A DNA stretch of 42,171 nucleotides. Origin: JAHJUB01 sp041653615 [NCBI: Candidatus Ratteibacteria bacterium] (GTDB lineage Bacteria; Ratteibacteria; UBA8468; MWAK01). Made by a program: the position numbers and the translations under genes. The notes beneath the pieces are model-generated. The model made no database searches. It was given only the letters and a program-made list of their open reading frames with translations, and had not been told where the DNA came from. The stretch is taken from assembly GCA_041653615.1 (NCBI GenBank), contig JBAZEZ010000016.1, positions 1 through 42,171 of the forward strand, in the 5' to 3' direction. Of the stretch, positions 1 through 7,521 are shown in pieces. Position 1 is the first letter of the stretch, and every line of letters begins with the position of its first letter.

Positions 1-49
1 CTTTTAAGACATTAATTATCTGCTCTTCCGTATACCTCCCCTGACGCAT
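1..49 (-). mobile_element. IS3-type transposase orfA, N-terminal fragment (runs off window)
   Basis: Read on the minus strand from the ATG at 49, the 16 visible codons give MRQGRYTEEQIINVLK, the typical opening of IS3-family OrfA helix-turn-helix proteins. An AAGGAGG ribosome-binding site lies at 57-63, seven bases before the ATG. The rest of the element is outside the window. The sequence between 50 and about 117 is probably the IS left end, because the stretch around 101-117 (GTGGTACAGTTTTCG) looks like an IS terminal repeat. That last point is from memory and unverified. Confidence 0.75.
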
Positions 50-100
50 TCTGTACCTCCTTGGTTGTTATGTTTTATCACGGCAGGATTCTAATATCAA

Positions 101-592
101 GTGGTACAGTTTTCGGGGGGAAGGTCAATCCGCGTCCAGAAGTGGAAAATCATCGGCAAGCGTCCAGACTCGGGCAACGTTGAAAAAGAGAGTGTCCAAA
201 TCAGGACAGGTAATGTGTCCGAACTTGGACACGTTGAAGAATCGCTAAAAGGTCGAAAAGAACATTATCTAAGCCAAAAAATTAAAAACAAAGGTCGTTA
301 CGACGGTATAGATAATAATATAAATAATAACGCCGTCGTTCGTAATTCAACTTATATGGACAACGAAAACGTTTCGCTTTTCACTAAGAACGAACTCCTG
401 GCCATGGAAATCAGCAATGGCCTTAATGACAAAGAAAGCCTAAGAGCATACCTCTCCCTCTGCCGGAAGTATCCGGAACCCTTCTTAAGAAAGGTTTACA
501 AAGAGGTAAAAGAACTGCCGATTGAGAAGATTAAAAAATCAAGAGGCGCATTATTCACTTACTTAATTCAAAAACTATGCAAAGAAAAATAA
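101..592 (+). pseudogene. 5'-truncated hypothetical gene cut by the IS end
   Basis: An open frame of 163 codons starts with GTG at 101. Its first residues (MVQFSGG) seem to be translated IS terminal sequence, so the native start is probably lost. The middle part is low-complexity, polar and Asn-rich. The C-terminal 70 residues look like a compact helical domain (KNELLAMEISNGLNDKESL onward, then YPEPFLRKVYKEV). I do not recognise the family. The last 16 nt overlap the following RuvC-like gene, so the two were probably one transcription unit. The frame contains an imperfect palindrome, GTGTCC GAACTT GGACAC, near 216-233. It could be an intact gene with another start, but no ribosome-binding site supports the GTG. 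Confidence 0.45.
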
Positions 593-1107
593 AACACAAG
601 AAATTAGAAAACCAAAGAATCTTAGCCATTGACCCAGGCACCCGTTATTGGGGCATAGCCATCTTTAGGGACAACGATCTCTGCGATTCGATGGTCAAGG
701 TATTGAAAACCAAAGGTTCACCAAGAAAGCGATTAGAGGAAGTCAAAAAGATATTCCTATCCCTGCTTAACGATTACGCTCCCGATATCCTGGTCCTTGA
801 AAAGCCGTTCTTCTTCTGGAGCAAGCAATCCCGATTTCTGGATGCGGTGGTTGAAGAAGTAAAATCCCTGGCCAAGAAAAACAAAATGAAAGTCTATGAG
901 TACAGTCCCAGGACCGCCAGGAAGGTTGTCTGCGGTAATGGCAACGCTTCAAAGAAAGAAACGGCAAAACTCCTGGCAACCTTTTACCCGGATTTATACA
1001 TCTGGTTAAATCAGGACAGAAAATACAAAGAACTTTATTGGGGTCACATGTTTGACGCGGTGGGACTGGGAGTGTGTTATTTGAAAAAGATAAAAGAACA
1101 GTCTTAA
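577..1107 (+). CDS. RuvC-fold Holliday-junction-resolvase-like nuclease
   Basis: This 176-residue protein has the acidic pattern of the RuvC/RNase H-fold superfamily: ILAIDPGTRYWGIA near residues 15-28 (first Asp), LVLEKPFF near 70 (Glu), and GHMFDAVGLG near 157 (final His/Asp). True RuvC is similar in length and cleaves four-way DNA junctions. The C-terminal part is unlike housekeeping RuvC, and the gene sits next to an IS and an unknown ORF rather than ruvA/ruvB. I infer that it is a mobile-element or phage-type resolvase. The ATG at 577 lies inside the preceding frame, a 16-nt overlap that suggests translational coupling. Specificity for Holliday junctions is not shown. Confidence 0.7.
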   Translation: MQRKIKHKKLENQRILAIDPGTRYWGIAIFRDNDLCDSMVKVLKTKGSPRKRLEEVKKIFLSLLNDYAPDILVLEKPFFFWSKQSRFLDAVVEEVKSLAKKNKMKVYEYSPRTARKVVCGNGNASKKETAKLLATFYPDLYIWLNQDRKYKELYWGHMFDAVGLGVCYLKKIKEQS

Positions 1108-1208
1108 AAAGAATTGATTTTAAGTTTCCGTAAAGGGCGATCGAAAACCAAATAGTTATTAATACCCCCCCTTGTTTTTATTTTTTTGTTTTATTAGTAT
1201 TAAATTAA

Positions 1209-2594
1209 ATGAAAACGCACAAAGGCTTCACCCTCGTAGAGATGTTAATTGTCATAGGGATTATTGCCGTTTTGGCCGTAGTCGTCGTGACAGTTCTAAA
1301 TCCAGTAGAATTCCTCAAAAAAAGTAGGGACTCCAGACGTATGGTAGACCTCCAGACCTTGGATAAAGCCCTCAGGTTAGCTGATTTTGACAATATCTCC
1401 ATGGGAACAGCTAACGTGGTATATGTTTCCATTCCTGACGACACAAGTGCTACCTCAACCTGTCCTACCCTCAGTCTTCCAGCTTTACCAGGAGGCTGGA
1501 CTTATCAATGCTCTAATACCGCTAACTACCGTAAAGCTGATGGCACTGGCTGGGTACCTGTTAACTTCACCTCTCTTACCACAGTTCCCAATCCTTTAAC
1601 CCTCTTACCAGTTGATCCCACCAACAGTACTTCCACCAACCTCTATTACACATATGTCAGTGGCTCCTGGGAACTTACCGCCTTATTTGAAACCACTGGT
1701 TACCAATTAAAATACGCAACCACTGACAACGGAACTTCCACTGTCTTATATGAAGTAGGCAACCACTTAAAAATTACTCCTAATGCCGTTGCCAGCAGGA
1801 CGAATACAGGAGGAGGTGGAGGGGGAGGCCCAACTGTTACTGTTCCAACCTTAACTACTAGTGCAGCCACAGACTTGGCCGCTACCACTGCTACCTTGAA
1901 TGGAACTATTACTTCTGAAGGAGGAGCTTCTTCCGCTATCGTTGGTTTCCAATACGGTCTTACAGACAGTTATGGTTCTGAAGCCACCTCTACTTATTCA
2001 GGAGGAGCAGGAGCTTTTTCAAAAGGTATTACAGGTTTAACAGCGAGTACTCTTTACCACTTCAAAGCTGAGGCTAAAAATTCTGCTGGTTGGGGTTATG
2101 GAGCAGATACGACATTGACGACAAGTGCGCCCACTCCTCAAACAGGATATGTTGACCCTAATGGGGATGGTACAACTCTTCAGTGGACTCCAACTCCATC
2201 TGGAACGCATTATACAACGATAGACGATGGAACAAGACAACCAAGTGTGCCAAATATTTCTGATTACGTTGCAAGGAGTGGAGTTGCCGCGGGAGACATT
2301 TATGATCTGACTTCAATTTCTTCTGTTTCTTCTGTTTCTCAAATTACTATTTGGGCATATGGTTCAGTTACTGGTGCTGGCGGAATAAATACTTCAATTT
2401 ATGTAGGAGGGGCATGGCAGGCCGATCAGCTTCTTAATCTTACCAGTTCGAATAGTTGGCTAAGCTTAACATTCACCGGAACATGGACCCAAGCTGATTT
2501 AGATGCGCTACAGGTGAGAATTGCCTTACCACCTCAGAATGGTCCTACCAGATATATTTATGCTTTATATGGCGTAGTAACGTATACCCAATAA
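1209..2594 (+). CDS. Secreted pseudopilin-like protein with FN3-like and jelly-roll-like domains
   Basis: A 461-residue protein with a class III prepilin signal: MKTHKGFTLVEM, cleavage after Gly-6, then a hydrophobic helix ending near residue 30. Residues 35-190 form a Ser/Thr-rich globular pilin region. A run of seven glycines near 200 acts as a linker. Residues 208-305 resemble a fibronectin type III repeat (ATTATLNGTI, then GLTASTLYHFKAEAKNSAG). The last 150 residues are a beta-rich domain with a jelly-roll feel. From memory, the first 60 residues (including SRDSRRMVDLQTLDKAL) closely resemble pseudopilins common in Patescibacteria. Codon use is visibly more A/T-rich than in the cobalamin region. 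Together with the nearby IS this suggests horizontal transfer. The role is probably surface display or adhesion. Confidence 0.75.
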   Translation: MKTHKGFTLVEMLIVIGIIAVLAVVVVTVLNPVEFLKKSRDSRRMVDLQTLDKALRLADFDNISMGTANVVYVSIPDDTSATSTCPTLSLPALPGGWTYQCSNTANYRKADGTGWVPVNFTSLTTVPNPLTLLPVDPTNSTSTNLYYTYVSGSWELTALFETTGYQLKYATTDNGTSTVLYEVGNHLKITPNAVASRTNTGGGGGGGPTVTVPTLTTSAATDLAATTATLNGTITSEGGASSAIVGFQYGLTDSYGSEATSTYSGGAGAFSKGITGLTASTLYHFKAEAKNSAGWGYGADTTLTTSAPTPQTGYVDPNGDGTTLQWTPTPSGTHYTTIDDGTRQPSVPNISDYVARSGVAAGDIYDLTSISSVSSVSQITIWAYGSVTGAGGINTSIYVGGAWQADQLLNLTSSNSWLSLTFTGTWTQADLDALQVRIALPPQNGPTRYIYALYGVVTYTQ

Positions 2595-2859
2595 GAATAA
2601 TAGGTATGGCCACGTCACGTTGCGTTTGCGGGAAATTGATTTTTTAAGTTGGAAATGTCAGGACTTAGCTTTAGAAGCAAATGTTTTATCTCACAAAGAA
2701 AAATATCCGAAAATTTTGGAATTAAACACTGGTTCCGATATCAACGCCAATCAAGAATCAACGCGTACATTTACAAAATTAGCTCCGATTGTAGTTGCCG
2801 GCCTAAAAACAGAGTTTGGGGTGCCCAAGAATAAGGAAATTAAAGCTTTGGACAGACGC
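2595..2859. other. Intergenic stretch, possible gene remnant
   Basis: There is no convincing gene here. A frame of 95 codons (TTG at 2620 to 2907) has a weak start, no ribosome-binding site and no recognisable family, and it runs through the nikR promoter. I read it as either non-coding or a decayed fragment at the edge of the acquired segment. Confidence 0.4.
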
Positions 2860-2905
2860 TTGACACCCCTAATTTTGTATGTTACAATTTTTACAATCGT
2901 AACAT
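2860..2905 (+). promoter_or_regulatory. nikR promoter with overlapping NikR operator
   Basis: A near-consensus sigma-70 promoter is visible: TTGACA at 2860-2865, a 17-nt spacer, and TACAAT at 2883-2888. An inverted repeat ATGTTAC (2879-2885), 13 nt, GTAACAT (2899-2905) covers the -10 and the start point. This matches the form GTGTTAC-N13/14-GTAACAC that I recall for NikR sites outside enterobacteria. Binding here would block transcription, so the nickel module is predicted to be autorepressed. Confidence 0.8.
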
Positions 2906-2928
2906 GAGATGGTCATTGGAGAGCGAAA

Positions 2929-3345
2929 ATGCCAAAGGTAGTGCGTTTCGGAGTTTCTTTGGACCAGGAACTTCTGGAGAAGTTTGACCGCCTTACCAAA
3001 GAAAAGAATTATACCTGTCGATCCGAGGCATTAAGGGGTTTAATCCGCCAGGAATTAGTGCAGAAACAATGGGAGAATGGAGGGGAAATTGCCGGTGCAG
3101 TTACGCTCGTTTACGACCACCACAAGCGGGAACTGGTAAATAAACTGATGGATATTCAGCACGATTTCGGCGAAACGATTATTTCCACCCAACACATCCA
3201 CCTGGACCATAACAATTGCCTGGAAATCATTGCGGTTAAAGGTTCTCCCAAGGAAGCACGAAAACTGACTAACAGTTTAACCTCAGTTAAAGGAGTGAAG
3301 CACGCAACCTTAAATATGTCCACTACCGGAGAAGGTATTAAGTAG
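2929..3345 (+). CDS. nikR: Nickel-responsive repressor NikR
   Basis: This 138-residue protein has the NikR architecture: an N-terminal ribbon-helix-helix DNA-binding domain (VRFGVSLDQELLEKFD, residues 5-20) and a C-terminal ACT-like metal-sensing domain. The four high-affinity nickel ligands of E. coli NikR (His76, His87, His89, Cys95) map to His78, His89, His91 and Cys97 in the segment HDFGE to HIHLDHNNC. Length and ligand spacing are normal. It heads the nickel uptake genes and has its own predicted operator immediately upstream. The family represses nickel transporters when nickel is plentiful. The stop at 3343-3345 is followed by a T-run (3352-3359) without a strong stem, so read-through into the porin gene is possible. 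Confidence 0.93.
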   Translation: MPKVVRFGVSLDQELLEKFDRLTKEKNYTCRSEALRGLIRQELVQKQWENGGEIAGAVTLVYDHHKRELVNKLMDIQHDFGETIISTQHIHLDHNNCLEIIAVKGSPKEARKLTNSLTSVKGVKHATLNMSTTGEGIK

Positions 3346-3368
3346 CGGACATTTTTTTTGCGTTTTGG

Positions 3369-3399
3369 TAACACGAAAACATAATTAATAACACGAAAA
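3369..3399. promoter_or_regulatory. Tandem TAACACGAAAA repeat before the porin gene
   Basis: Two exact copies of TAACACGAAAA (3369-3379 and 3389-3399) are spaced 20 nt start to start. The first is preceded by G, giving a GTAACAC that equals one arm of the NikR site. The arms are in direct rather than inverted orientation. Their period of about two helix turns matches the arm spacing of the upstream operator. This may be a second, atypical NikR contact site just before the porin ribosome-binding site, or a coincidence. Confidence 0.4.
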
Positions 3400-3408
3400 G
3401 GAGGAAAA

Positions 3409-4332
3409 ATGCTACGAAGAGTTAGATTCGCTTTGTTTGTGGGTATGTTGGTTTTGTTGAGTTCAGTTTGCTTCGCACAGGAAAGCGCTACCGGTCAGGA
3501 AGAAGAATGGAACCCGTCTTCTGCCGGTCCGATTACCGCCTCTACCGCCCCGCTCTGCGAAAAAGGGAAACTGGTCGTCCAACCGTTTCTTTTTTGCACC
3601 ACTACTCGCGGCGGTTTTGACTCGGACGGCCACGAGGATTCCCTCCCTGCCGGTGATTCCCAGAACCAATGGCTCGGACAGTTATCTTTGTATTACGGCA
3701 TTACTGACCGGCTTGAAATAGACGTCTCCACCGGTTGGCAGGAAAACTACGTCAAACAGGAAGGTCTAAGTGCCAATTCCGGCGGTATAGGAGATACCTG
3801 CGTTACCCTTAAGCGCTGTTTTTGCGAAGAGAGCGGCAACCGGCCTCATATCACCGGCTTGTTTCAAATAAAAGCGCCAACCGGACAATACCAGCACGGT
3901 GCGCCGGGCAAGTTGGGAACCGACCTGACCGGAAGCGGTTCCTGGGACTATGGTTTGGGGATGGTTATCACCAAAAAGATAAAACCGTTCATCCTTCACG
4001 CCGATGCCGTCTACAACATACCGCAGGAGACAATGGTTGACGGCGTTAAGACCCAATACGGCAATTACCTCAATTATGATTTAGCCGCAGAATACTTTTT
4101 TCCGAAAAAAAGGTTCAACTTATTATTTGAGATAAACGGATTCCAACAGGACAGTACGAAAGAAAACGGCGGCAAAATTGCCGATTCCGACAGTAATTCC
4201 CTTGCCGCTACCGCCGGGTTCGGATGGTCCAACGACAAAATTCAGACGCTGTTGGGGTATCAAAGAACGCTAATAGGCAAGAATACGAATGCAAATGATT
4301 CGGTTGTTTTAACCTGCGTTTATACATTCTAA
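3409..4332 (+). CDS. Outer-membrane beta-barrel (transporter/porin-like), candidate nickel porin
   Basis: A 307-residue protein with a clear Sec signal peptide (MLRRVRFALFVGMLVLLSSV, cleavage near CFA-QE). The mature protein consists of alternating amphipathic strands with many Gly/Tyr/Asn residues and ends in aromatic Phe (VLTCVYTF), the BAM recognition hallmark of outer-membrane barrels. The overall pattern (TASTAPLCEKGKLVVQPF, GITDRLEI, KAPTGQY) resembles the MetA-pathway/phenol-degradation-type barrel family (Pfam Phenol_MetA_deg). A perfect AAAGGAGG ribosome-binding site precedes the ATG. It lies between nikR and nikM, 18 nt before nikM, so a role in letting nickel through the outer membrane is a reasonable inference. 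The family itself does not prove nickel specificity. Confidence 0.75.
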   Translation: MLRRVRFALFVGMLVLLSSVCFAQESATGQEEEWNPSSAGPITASTAPLCEKGKLVVQPFLFCTTTRGGFDSDGHEDSLPAGDSQNQWLGQLSLYYGITDRLEIDVSTGWQENYVKQEGLSANSGGIGDTCVTLKRCFCEESGNRPHITGLFQIKAPTGQYQHGAPGKLGTDLTGSGSWDYGLGMVITKKIKPFILHADAVYNIPQETMVDGVKTQYGNYLNYDLAAEYFFPKKRFNLLFEINGFQQDSTKENGGKIADSDSNSLAATAGFGWSNDKIQTLLGYQRTLIGKNTNANDSVVLTCVYTF

Positions 4333-4349
4333 AAAGGAGGGGATAGATT

Positions 4350-5021
4350 ATGCATATACCGGACGGGTATCTGGGACCGGCAACCTGCGGCTTATTTTAC
4401 GCGGTGATGTTACCGCTATGGGCGGTTGCTTCAAAAATTGTTAAGAAAACACTCAAGGCAAAACAGGTGCCGATGCTGGCCATCGGCGCGGCGTTCAGTT
4501 TTGTAATTATGATGTTTAACGTCCCAATAATCGGAGGTTCAACCGGACACGCGGTGGGAGGGGTTTTGGTGGCGATACTCCTGGGTCCCTGGGCAGCCTG
4601 TATTGCGATAACCGTTGCGCTGGTGATACAGGCGTTATTGTTTGGAGATGGCGGCATAACTGCTATCGGAGCGAATTGTTTTAATATGGCTTTTGTTCTG
4701 CCTTTTGTCGGGTATTATCTTTACAGGGTTCTCAGTTATAACGCTCCTCTTGATTCAAACAGAAGAGTGTTTGCGGCAGGAGTGGCCGGTTATATAGGCA
4801 TTAACGTGGCGGCTCTTTTTGCGGGAGTTGAATTTGGATTACAACCGCTTTTGCATCACACCGCCTTCGGACAGGCGTTGTATTGTCCCTACGGTCTCAA
4901 TGTTGCTGTTCCGGCTATGGCCGGGGAGCATCTTTTGATATTCGGTTGGGTTGAGGCTATTGTAACCGCATTAGTGATTAAATTCTTGCAGAAACAGGAT
5001 GTGAATCTTCTTATTGACTGA
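4350..5021 (+). CDS. nikM: ECF transporter substrate-binding membrane protein NikM
   Basis: A 223-residue multi-spanning membrane protein beginning MHIPDGYLGP. In the CbiM/NikM family the N-terminal Met and His-2 are metal ligands. The MHIPDG form is typical of the nickel-specific NikM, whereas cobalt-type CbiM usually starts MHIMEG. The conserved GGSTGHAVGG segment, with another predicted metal-ligand His, is present near residue 68. Hydrophobic segments are consistent with the usual 6-7 helices. The ATG follows an AAAGGAGG-like site, and the gene is followed directly by the small subunit, NikQ and NikO. NikR upstream supports nickel rather than cobalt as substrate, although the cobalamin genes that follow leave a cobalt role open. 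Confidence 0.9.
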   Translation: MHIPDGYLGPATCGLFYAVMLPLWAVASKIVKKTLKAKQVPMLAIGAAFSFVIMMFNVPIIGGSTGHAVGGVLVAILLGPWAACIAITVALVIQALLFGDGGITAIGANCFNMAFVLPFVGYYLYRVLSYNAPLDSNRRVFAAGVAGYIGINVAALFAGVEFGLQPLLHHTAFGQALYCPYGLNVAVPAMAGEHLLIFGWVEAIVTALVIKFLQKQDVNLLID

Positions 5022-5032
5022 CGGAGGAATTT

Positions 5033-5368
5033 ATGAAGATTACCACCAAATTATGGATTGGGATGGCGGTTCTTATCGTTCTTTCTCCCCTGGGGCTGAT
5101 ACTGCCGGACCGTTTCAAAGCCGGAAGCGCCTGGGGCGAATGGGGTGCAGATGAGATGCAGAAACTCGTGGGATATGTTCCCAACGGCCTGGCAAAGTTA
5201 TCAACGCTTTGGAACGCGCCTATGCCTGATTATGCCTTTAAGGGATGGGAAGAAAAGGGGCTGCCGCATTTGAGTTTTGCCTATATAATATCTGCTGTCT
5301 TGGGTATCGCCATTATCTCCGTGGCTGCCTGGTTTATAGGCAAAGTACTGACAAAAAAAGGTGATTAA
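5033..5368 (+). CDS. Small integral-membrane subunit of the NikMQO transporter (NikN/CbiN-like)
   Basis: A 111-residue protein with one hydrophobic helix near each end (residues 5-24 and 83-103) and a periplasmic-type loop between (AGSAWGEWGADEMQKLVGY, then APMPDYAFKGW). Small two-helix subunits such as NikN, CbiN or NikL accompany NikM/CbiM in type I ECF metal transporters and are needed for metal loading. The position, 11 nt after nikM and overlapping nikQ by 8 nt, fits that role. I cannot tell NikN from NikL by motif, so no symbol is given. Confidence 0.75.
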   Translation: MKITTKLWIGMAVLIVLSPLGLILPDRFKAGSAWGEWGADEMQKLVGYVPNGLAKLSTLWNAPMPDYAFKGWEEKGLPHLSFAYIISAVLGIAIISVAAWFIGKVLTKKGD

Positions 5369-6179
5369 GAACAATTTCATAGAACGTTCCATTTCAGGTG
5401 CTTTGTCGTTTTTCAAGGAGTCGGTCTTTTCCGACGAATACGCCTCAAGGAACGGATTTCTGCAATCTCTTGACCCCAGGATAAAAACGGCAACGTTTTT
5501 GTTGTTTCTTATCCAGATATTGTTCACAAAGAACATTTTTATCCTGTTATGTCTTTACGCGGTATCTATTCTGCTGACGTGTTTTTCTAAAATCCGCCTG
5601 GGATTCTTTTTAAAGAGGACGTGGGTATTTATACCCCTGTTTTCGCTCTTCATCGCCATTCCCGCCCTGTTCAGCATTGTGACGCCGGGAGAACCTCTGA
5701 CAACTTTGAAGATAGCAGGGATTGCGCTTACCATAACCCGACAGGGTTTATCCGGCGCAACGCTGTTTGTTATGCGCGTCATCACCTCCGTCTCTTTCGT
5801 GGTTCTTCTAAGCATTACCACCAAACATTTTGAACTGCTCAGGGTGCTACGCATCTTCAGGATTCCTCAGGTTTTCGTAATGACGCTGGGAATGTGCTAC
5901 CGGTATATTTTTCTTTTCGTAGAAATACTGGAAAATACCCATCTTGCCGTTAAGAGCCGGGTTGGCACGAGAATTCACCATAAGAGGGGCCGTCGTATCG
6001 TAGCTTCCAATATTGCGTCTCTCTGGCAGCGTTCGTATCAGTTAAATGAAGATGTATATCGGGCAATGCTTTCCAGGGGTTATAATGGAGAGCCACTTAT
6101 CTTGAACCAATTTAAGACTGGCTTAAGAGATTATCTTTGGTTATTATGTGCGTTAACAATTTTCATCACAATCCGATGA
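5361..6179 (+). CDS. nikQ: ECF transporter transmembrane coupling protein NikQ (EcfT)
   Basis: A 272-residue membrane protein of the CbiQ/EcfT family. The cytoplasmic coupling motif is seen as VYRAMLSRGYNGE near residues 230-242, equal to the family's A-x-x-x-RG signature that docks on the ATPase. LDPRIKTATFLLF near residue 38 is the usual start of the membrane domain. The start is GTG at 5361, inside the end of the preceding gene. The stop TGA overlaps the ATG of nikO. Cobalt and nickel versions are not distinguishable from this subunit; the nickel call comes from NikM and NikR. Confidence 0.88.
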   Translation: MIKNNFIERSISGALSFFKESVFSDEYASRNGFLQSLDPRIKTATFLLFLIQILFTKNIFILLCLYAVSILLTCFSKIRLGFFLKRTWVFIPLFSLFIAIPALFSIVTPGEPLTTLKIAGIALTITRQGLSGATLFVMRVITSVSFVVLLSITTKHFELLRVLRIFRIPQVFVMTLGMCYRYIFLFVEILENTHLAVKSRVGTRIHHKRGRRIVASNIASLWQRSYQLNEDVYRAMLSRGYNGEPLILNQFKTGLRDYLWLLCALTIFITIR

Positions 6180-6991
6180 ATAACCTGATATTTGAATTAA
6201 AAAACGTCCATTTTTCATATCTTGGAAAATTCCCGGCTTTATCCGGCGTGGATATCAGTATCCAGCAGGGGGAGAAAATAACAGTTATCGGTGCGAACGG
6301 TTCCGGCAAATCTACGCTTTTGCACATGCTTGACGGCCTTATTTTTCCTGATAGAGGCACAATGAAGGCTTTTGGCGAGGAAATAAAAGAGAGTGTTTTT
6401 AACGATGAGAATTTTTCGAGGAATTTCAGAAAGAAAGTGGGCCTGGTCTTTCAGAATCCCGATGTCCAGTTGTTTTGTCCTACGGCAAAAGAAGACATTA
6501 TTTTCGGGCCGCTGCAACTTGGAATGGAAAGAGAGGAAATTGAGAAACGCCTAGAAGAACTGACCGGTACTCTGAATTTGAGAAATTTACTTGACAGGCC
6601 GCCTCATCAGTTAAGCGTAGGCGAAAAACGAAAAGTCGCCCTGGCTTCCACCTTGATAATCAACCCGGACATTCTGTTGTTAGATGAGCCGACCGCGGGT
6701 TTGGACCCTTTGACCACCCGGCACATCATAGACCTGCTTATCCAAGCGAATAATTCAGGGAAAACAATTATTACTTCCACGCACGACCTGCATATCGTGG
6801 AAGAAATATCGGACGTGGTTTATGTGTTTGGTCAGGGAAAGACAATAGTCAAGTCCGGCAAGCCGGAAGAAATTTTGGGAGACGACCGGTTGCTTCACGA
6901 CCATAACCTCATACACATACACAGCCACAGACATAAAAACAAGACGCATATCCACCCGCATTCCCACCTGCACCATCACATTGAAACATAA
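6176..6991 (+). CDS. nikO: ECF transporter ATPase NikO with histidine-rich tail
   Basis: A 271-residue ABC ATPase. Walker A is GANGSGKST, the Q-loop is FQNPDVQLF, the signature is LSVGEKRKVAL, Walker B is ILLLDEPTAGLDP and the H-loop is STHDLH. The start chosen is the ATG at 6176, which overlaps the nikQ stop (ATGA) and gives the normal family N-terminus. An upstream in-frame start at 6137 would add 13 unlikely residues. The last 31 residues hold 13 histidines in HxH patterns, a plausible cytosolic metal-binding or metal-storage tail. That tail favours nickel as the cargo. Confidence 0.9.
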   Translation: MNNLIFELKNVHFSYLGKFPALSGVDISIQQGEKITVIGANGSGKSTLLHMLDGLIFPDRGTMKAFGEEIKESVFNDENFSRNFRKKVGLVFQNPDVQLFCPTAKEDIIFGPLQLGMEREEIEKRLEELTGTLNLRNLLDRPPHQLSVGEKRKVALASTLIINPDILLLDEPTAGLDPLTTRHIIDLLIQANNSGKTIITSTHDLHIVEEISDVVYVFGQGKTIVKSGKPEEILGDDRLLHDHNLIHIHSHRHKNKTHIHPHSHLHHHIET

Positions 6992-7026
6992 CAAAAGGTT
7001 TTGATACTTGCGCAAATAAACAATTA

Positions 7027-7161
7027 ATGGATAAACTGGGTTTTATAGTTTGTATGGTGAGAAAATGCAAAAGCGCGGAGTTTCGCATCGTAGACAACGT
7101 TAAAACCATCCTTCAACGGAAGAATAAGCATATTCACATACCATTCAGTACCACATCTTAG
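7027..7161 (+). CDS. Possible 44-residue small protein
   Basis: A short frame (ATG 7027, TAG 7159-7161) encodes a basic peptide, MDKLGFIVCMVRKCKSAEF at the N-terminus, with two Cys and a C-terminal HIHIPF. No ribosome-binding site is convincing and I recognise no family. It sits alone between nikO and the cobalamin riboswitch promoter. It may be chance. Confidence 0.2.
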   Translation: MDKLGFIVCMVRKCKSAEFRIVDNVKTILQRKNKHIHIPFSTTS

Positions 7162-7210
7162 TTTGCCTTAATTATAATTTTTACCCTACTCATTTTCGTT
7201 TTATGTTTAT

Positions 7211-7239
7211 TTGACTTGCAAGCGGTTAAGTGGTAAGAT
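7211..7239 (+). promoter_or_regulatory. Promoter of the cobU operon
   Basis: TTGACT (7211-7216) and TAAGAT (7234-7239) are separated by 17 nt, and the predicted start lies about ten bases before the riboswitch P1 stem. This is the only good sigma-70 match in the gap. Confidence 0.6.
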
Positions 7240-7257
7240 TTACAATAATTTTAAGAA

Positions 7258-7402
7258 GGTGAGCGCTTGGGAAGACGGTGCAAAACCGTCGCGGACCCGC
7301 CGCTGTAACCGGTAACGAAAGCCGCGTAAAACCACTGCTCTTCGCGGAGTGGGAAGGTGCGGCCGGTAGGTAAAAATCCGGAAGCCAGAAGACCGGCTCA
7401 CC
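7258..7402 (+). promoter_or_regulatory. Cobalamin riboswitch (classical type)
   Basis: A P1 stem GGTGAGC (7258-7264) pairs with GCTCACC (7396-7402). Inside are the conserved blocks TTGGGAAGACGGTGCAAAA with a P5 stem ACGG/CCGT, the J6/3 core GACCCGCCGCTGT, and the B12 box AAGCCAGAAGACCGG. These are the hallmarks of the adenosylcobalamin riboswitch. It precedes a strong terminator and then cobU, so ligand binding should end transcription of the cobU-cobD operon. Confidence 0.95.
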
Positions 7403-7459
7403 AGAAAGAATTACCCTCGTGGATTAGGGTTAAGAAAATAGTTTGGGGTGAAAAACGGC

Positions 7460-7497
7460 ATCCCCGACAGGAATTTTTCCTGCCGGGGATTTTTTTA
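7460..7497 (+). terminator. Rho-independent terminator of the riboswitch expression platform
   Basis: The stem ATCCCCG/CGGGGAT with an inner CAGGAA/TTCCTG closes on a short T loop and is followed by seven T residues. A GGGG run at 7444-7447 could pair with the CCCC of the stem as an antiterminator. The next gene starts 25 nt later. Confidence 0.85.
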
Positions 7498-7521
7498 TGT
7501 GTATTGTCACTGGAGGGCGGA

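Noticed and set aside
2620-2907. 95-codon frame upstream of nikR
   Set aside because: TTG start, no ribosome-binding site, no family, and it overlaps the nikR promoter and operator.
7357-7521. Longer cobU start at 7357
   Set aside because: It would translate the B12 box and the terminator hairpin. The TTG at 7522 with GGAGGG upstream fits the CobU family start.
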